Virus record (IMG/VR): IMGVR_UViG_3300032420_000056
Span: 1 to 34,449 of that record
Source: a virus
DNA: 34,449 bases
Direction: 5' to 3' (one strand)
Positions 32,033 to 34,449 of this stretch are shown here, piece by piece; position 1 is the first letter of the stretch, and every line of letters starts with the position of its first letter. The translations under genes and the position numbers were made by a program. Under the pieces are notes generated by a model. The model was not told where the DNA came from and searched no databases. It was given only the letters and a program-made list of their open reading frames with translations.

Positions 32033-32320
32033 TCAGACGTGATCGGATATTCCAGAAATGTTTGAATCGGATATTCCAGAAATGTTTGAAATGTTTGAAT
32101 TGTTGGACTCCACCCCTGCCATGATCAACTGGGTGTTCGCTCCTACGATTCTACCCACCAGAAACGGGTACTTCATGGTCGAGTTGACTCGTAACCATGC
32201 GCCAGTGGGCTCTTTAATTCTCACTACGCCACACACACGCAAGTACCCGCGTGAACCATCCCTGGTTGGTGATCTAAAGGAGACAGGTCGGTCTGCCTCA
32301 CGACGGGAGGGGTATTTGTT
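32033..32320 (-). CDS. open frame continuing past an in-frame TAA
   Basis: This frame lies directly after the TAA of the 40-codon gene and stays open for 95 codons: NKYPSRREADRPVSFRSPTRDG, RVCGVVRIKEPTGAWLRVNSTMKYPFLVGRIVGANTQLIMAGVE, then NISGISDS repeats. It reads like a normal protein. The only non-ATG start is TTG 32242 (69 residues), without a Shine-Dalgarno. Stop readthrough, a nonsense mutation in one longer gene, or an independent TTG start are all possible. I do not recognise the family. Confidence 0.45.
   Translation of the reverse strand, partial: NKYPSRREADRPVSFRSPTRDGSRGYLRVCGVVRIKEPTGAWLRVNSTMKYPFLVGRIVGANTQLIMAGVESNNSNISNISGISDSNISGISDHV
32042..32098. repeat. 24-bp tandem repeat, two copies plus partial
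   Basis: ATCGGATATTCCAGAAATGTTTGA occurs at 32042-32065 and 32066-32089, followed by a 9-bp partial copy. In the minus frame it encodes SNISGISD twice. Confidence 0.9.
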
Positions 32321-32443
32321 TTAAGTCGCCTTACCTCCGACTATGGAAAATTCTCTCGCGATTTTCGTTGCGCCAGGTCTTTCAGCCACCCGAGTTGCTA
32401 TACCATTCAATTGTGTTGTTGTTTTTTCGGATACCAACACCAT
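32321..32443 (-). CDS. 40-residue protein with hairpin-buried start
   Basis: MVLVSEKTTTQLNGIATRVAERPGATKIAREFSIVGGKAT, ending in TAA. CAGGAG lies 6 nt before ATG 32443, so this start was chosen over a longer frame overlapping the sigma factor gene. The Shine-Dalgarno and the first two bases of the ATG are paired in a strong hairpin. The frame continues in phase beyond the stop. Function unknown; the small helical composition would fit a regulator. Confidence 0.5.
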   Translation of the reverse strand: MVLVSEKTTTQLNGIATRVAERPGATKIAREFSIVGGKAT

Positions 32444-32476
32444 ACGCGGCTCCTGCCTCCGGGCAGGGCCGCGTAT
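32442..32476 (-). promoter_or_regulatory. RBS-sequestering hairpin
   Basis: The minus-strand stem ATACGCGGC-CCTGCC pairs with GGCAGG-A-GCCGCGTAT around the loop CGGA, giving 15 base pairs with one bulged A. The pairing buries AGGAG and the A and U of the start codon. A plus-strand terminator reading is possible (GTACTTTTC follows) but poorer. Control by a protein, a ligand, temperature or translation is inferred only. Confidence 0.65.
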
Positions 32477-32577
32477 GTACTTTTCGGGGAACTTTTTTCG
32501 ATACCCAAGTAAAGAGTTAGGGACTCCCGCCGAAACCTTCGCTTGAACGCGCGTTTGCAGGTCAGCTCTAGCAGGTC
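32444..32577 (-). other. leader between sigma factor and small gene
   Basis: This gap of about 134 bp contains GCAGGTC at 32558-32564 and 32571-32577, with a third copy at 32581-32587 inside the sigma gene end. It also holds the palindrome core at 32546-32555 and TGGGTATCGA at 32507-32498, 55 nt before the small gene. No standard -10/-35 pair was found. Confidence 0.45.
32546..32555. repeat. AACGCGCGTT palindrome in the post-sigma leader
   Basis: Exact core in the gap just after the sigma factor stop, next to the GCAGGTC repeats. It is the rightmost exact copy in the window. Confidence 0.75.
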
Positions 32578-33549
32578 TCAGCAGGTCAGGGCTAGACGTT
32601 CCCGCAACATCAACGCCGCGCGGGCATGAAGAGCACACGCCAAAGACTCCCGCAAACCCAACACCCGAGCAATGTCCCGCATCTTCATGCCCTGAACATA
32701 GTAAAAAAACACAATCGCCTTATGTACAGGCGGCAAACATTGAGCAGCCCCAGCCAAAGCGGCACAAGCGCGAGACATTTCCACAGACAAAGCAAAATCT
32801 GTACTCCCAGCATCAGCAACATCAAGAGACACGCCCGACTCGGACACGGCATCCAAACTCACGGAACTCTTATTCGCAGCCGACTTCGCTTGCGCCGTCA
32901 ACAAAGCCTCCACAGTGATACCCATCCGGTCAGCGACCTGCAGCGAACTAGGCTCCCTGCCAAGCTCACGCACCAAATCGTCATGCGCGACCTTCATCTC
33001 GCGGAGCCTGGCCCACACCCGCCTGGGCATCCATTCCTGTTGCCGTATGTGATCCAGCATGGCCCCGCGTACACGCACTGAAGCGTAAGCCTCAAACTTC
33101 ACACCCCTGTCAAGTTCAAACCTGTCAATTGCTTCAACTAGACCGAACTGCCCGTAGGAGAACAAATCATCAACCTCGAAATGGTTCGGAAGTTTCTGCA
33201 CAACCGAGTAGGCAACCTTTTTGACGAGTGGCTGATAGTGGACGAGGAGGGCGTCTCTGACGTGTACTGACCTGCAGGCGATGTAGGTTTCCCACACATC
33301 GCTCACGAGTACACCGTTGATGGTGGCTTCTGGTTTGCTGGGTTTACTGGGTGTGCTGGGTGTGCTGGGTTTGCTGCTGGGATGCGTAGCAACATCTGCT
33401 TCCAAAATTTCCGGACGGCGATCTTGGGCTGGGAGTTGGGCTGGGAGTTGGGCGGTTTCAAGCAGCATTCGGGAACCCCTACTGGTTGGCTGAAAACTGA
33501 ACTGAACATGATCATTCAACCAATAGGGGCACGTCGATGTGCCATGCAT
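32578..33549 (-). CDS. sigma-28 / WhiG-FliA family RNA polymerase sigma factor
   Basis: 323 residues from ATG 33549, or 296 from ATG 33468, which has AGGGG 8 nt upstream and may be the true start. The N-terminal 75 residues are low complexity (LPAQLPAQ, SKPSTPSTPSKPSKP). Region 2 spans about 85-173 with EVDDLFSYGQFGLVEAIDRFE and FEAYASVRVRGAMLDHIRQQEW. Region 3 spans about 175-225 and region 4 about 255-323, with the HTH MRDIARVLGLRESLACALHARAA. It would redirect host RNA polymerase to phage promoters, perhaps of the structural operon downstream. Promoter specificity is unknown. Confidence 0.93.
   Translation of the reverse strand: MHGTSTCPYWLNDHVQFSFQPTSRGSRMLLETAQLPAQLPAQDRRPEILEADVATHPSSKPSTPSTPSKPSKPEATINGVLVSDVWETYIACRSVHVRDALLVHYQPLVKKVAYSVVQKLPNHFEVDDLFSYGQFGLVEAIDRFELDRGVKFEAYASVRVRGAMLDHIRQQEWMPRRVWARLREMKVAHDDLVRELGREPSSLQVADRMGITVEALLTAQAKSAANKSSVSLDAVSESGVSLDVADAGSTDFALSVEMSRACAALAGAAQCLPPVHKAIVFFYYVQGMKMRDIARVLGLRESLACALHARAALMLRERLALTC
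33330..33455. repeat. tandem repeats in the sigma factor N-terminal linker
   Basis: Units of GGGTGTGCTGG type (33345-33375) encode SKPSTPSTPSKPSKP, and a 12-bp TGGGCTGGGAGT unit (33426-33452) encodes QLPAQLPAQ. The repeats lie outside the sigma domains. Confidence 0.7.
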
Positions 33550-33566
33550 GCACCCAAACGTGAAAG

Positions 33567-33830
33567 CTATTCCGAAGCAGAATCCGAAGCAGAATCCCGC
33601 TGCCCAGGAACAGAAGGAGGCTCGTAAGCCTTCTCCGTGATCAACACAACCTTGCCCGCCTCAATCACAGTCACCTTGGTTCCATCACTCAACTCAATCG
33701 TCACCTCACGACCAGCACCCACGGCACGCTCAGCCACCACCACGCCAACAGCACCGTCATACATGCCGCCGATCACAGTCGTCTTCGGTTTACTGCCAAG
33801 CTCACGGAAACTCGCATCAGATTTACCCAT
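33567..33830 (-). CDS. small beta-rich protein, SH3/KOW-like
   Basis: An 87-residue protein: a polar start (MGKSDASFRELGSKPK), a core TTVIGGMYDGAVGVVVAERAVGAGREVTIELSDGTKVTVIEAGKVVLITEKAYEPP, and a Ser/Asp tail (RDSASDSASE). The core has the pattern of a KOW or SH3-like barrel (G-x-YDGAVGVVV...VTIELSDG), seen in transcription and translation factors. It lies 17 bp before the sigma factor and after a terminator, so it may share a promoter with it. Family unconfirmed. Confidence 0.65.
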   Translation of the reverse strand: MGKSDASFRELGSKPKTTVIGGMYDGAVGVVVAERAVGAGREVTIELSDGTKVTVIEAGKVVLITEKAYEPPSVPGQRDSASDSASE

Positions 33831-33853
33831 GCCCGACTACTCGAACCCCGAGC

Positions 33854-33917
33854 AAACAAAAAGCCACAGGCAGGCATCCAGCGCGACGGGGGGGAAGCGC
33901 GAACACCTGCCTGTGGC
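33854..33917 (-). terminator. intrinsic terminator
   Basis: GCCACAGGCAGG (33863-33874) pairs perfectly with CCTGCCTGTGGC (33906-33917), a 12-bp stem with a 31-nt loop that can form an inner GCGC pairing. On the minus strand it is followed at once by TTTTTGTTT. It separates the acidic-protein transcript from the sigma factor block. Confidence 0.85.
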
Positions 33918-33937
33918 AGTCAAAGAGGGGTGAACCT

Positions 33938-34066
33938 TCAATCCCCAGTGCTGGCAGCGGCAGGGCCGTCAGAAGGATGCCAACCCCGCCGCCTCCCAGC
34001 AACCGCAGCCCGCTTAACGGCTATGTCAACAACATCAGCATCCTCAGGGCTGGCGTTATCGACCAC
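33938..34066 (-). CDS. small basic protein overlapping the acidic protein gene
   Basis: A 42-residue frame from GTG 34066: MVDNASPEDADVVDIAVKRAAVAGRRRGWHPSDGPAAASTGD. The GTG overlaps the preceding TAA in another frame (GTGGTCGATAA), allowing coupled translation. No Shine-Dalgarno is visible, and the frame continues upstream in the +1 phase. It ends about 20 bp before the terminator. A frameshifted C-terminus of the upstream gene is an alternative. Confidence 0.4.
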   Translation of the reverse strand: MVDNASPEDADVVDIAVKRAAVAGRRRGWHPSDGPAAASTGD

Positions 34067-34448
34067 CGGAGGAAGAGGTGGCTTGTTCGGCACCCTCGCC
34101 ACCCATCTGATCGACGGCAGGCTTCTCCGTGGACACGGCAGCAGCGCCACCATGACCACCCTCAGGCTCACCAGGGGCAGAAGAACCAATCTCACCCAGG
34201 GCACCAGGGCCGAGAACGCGAGTCACGTCCTCTTCGCCAGACTCTTCGACAGACTCGCCTTCGGGCTTCTCACCTTCTACTGGCTCAGTCACATCTGGCT
34301 CAGTCACGCCCGCCTCAGTCACTTCTGGCTCAGTCACATCTGGCTCAGTCACATCTGGCTCAACGACTGGCTCAACGACTGGCTCAACGACTGGCTCAGT
34401 CACTTCCGGCTCAGTCACTTCCGGCTCAACAGCATTCCTTCTAGCCAC
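34056..34448 (-). CDS. acidic repeat protein, probably truncated by the window edge
   Basis: At least 130 residues. The first 55 are EPEVTEPEVTEP and EPVVEPVVEP repeats, then an acidic Gly/Glu/Ser tail (GALGEIGSSAPGEPEGGHGG). The first codon in view is GTG at 34448, one base from the edge, so the true start may lie outside. The DNA repeat is a 12-bp unit (TGGCTCAGTCAC / TGGCTCAACGAC). Disordered and probably extended; no function can be assigned. Confidence 0.55.
   Translation of the reverse strand: MARRNAVEPEVTEPEVTEPVVEPVVEPVVEPDVTEPDVTEPEVTEAGVTEPDVTEPVEGEKPEGESVEESGEEDVTRVLGPGALGEIGSSAPGEPEGGHGGAAAVSTEKPAVDQMGGEGAEQATSSSGGR
34261..34440. repeat. 12-15 bp tandem repeat array
   Basis: About ten units of TGGCTCAGTCACATC or TGGCTCAACGAC encode alternating TEPDV and EPVV blocks. 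Nearly identical neighbours suggest recent expansion. Confidence 0.85.
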
Positions 34449-34449
34449 A

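Noticed and set aside
31740-32042. Plus-strand frame of 100 codons over the hairpin cluster
   Set aside because: Composition follows inverted repeats, with no ribosome binding site and no recognisable pattern.
32058-32324. Plus-strand frame of 88 codons
   Set aside because: Opposite to all other genes, no Shine-Dalgarno, and it mirrors the more protein-like minus frame with the 24-bp repeat.
32321-32638. 105-codon version of the small gene after sigma
   Set aside because: Overlaps the sigma gene end and has no Shine-Dalgarno, whereas the internal ATG 32443 has CAGGAG.
1-34449. tRNA genes, integrase, lysin or attachment sites
   Set aside because: None could be supported by cloverleaf-like structure, family motifs or flanking duplications on reading both strands.

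Overview
The window looks like part of a tailed double-stranded DNA phage or prophage. Every gene I can support lies on the minus strand, so the window is transcribed from right to left. The order of large terminase, portal, putative protease, scaffold, decoration protein, major capsid, connectors, tail tube, frameshifted tail assembly chaperone, 1849-residue tape measure and minor tail proteins is that of a long-tailed siphovirus. The base composition is moderately GC-rich by eye. The GTG and TTG starts with good Shine-Dalgarno sites, the WhiG/FliA-type sigma factor and the actinophage-like layout suggest an actinobacterial host, but this is inference. No lysis, integration or replication gene is visible apart from a RusA-type resolvase.

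Layout in transcription order. (1) 34.4-33.5 kb: acidic repeat-rich protein, small ORF, intrinsic terminator and a small beta-rich protein. (2) 33.5-32.6 kb: a phage-encoded sigma-28/WhiG-family factor. (3) 32.5-31.8 kb: an odd region with a 40-codon ORF whose start and Shine-Dalgarno sit inside a strong hairpin, an in-frame TAA followed by about 95 more open codons, and a cluster of five short hairpins. (4) 31.9-22.6 kb: accessory tail region with a candidate tail terminator, collagen-like and receptor-binding-like fibres, repeat-rich small proteins, and a TnpB-only IS605-type element next to a tail-gene remnant. (5) 22.6-20.2 kb: small unknown genes, RusA, a coiled-coil protein and an HTH protein. 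(6) 20.2-9.2 kb: DNA packaging and head genes, then the tail tube. (7) 9.0-0.04 kb: tail assembly chaperone with a classical -1 slippery site, tape measure and three translationally coupled minor tail genes.

Many gene junctions overlap (ATGA, TAATG or TGATG), so the blocks are probably long operons with translational coupling. The sigma factor may direct host RNA polymerase to phage promoters, but I found no convincing sigma-28 consensus.

The most unusual signal is a recurring palindrome, AACGCGCGTT with extended arms. It occurs nine times exactly and at least four times as a variant, in coding DNA in all three reading frames and in gaps. This looks like selection on DNA rather than protein. 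Other notable points are the hairpin-buried ribosome binding site, the single in-frame TAA, the hairpin cluster, the TnpB element beside fibre genes, and many short in-frame tandem repeats.
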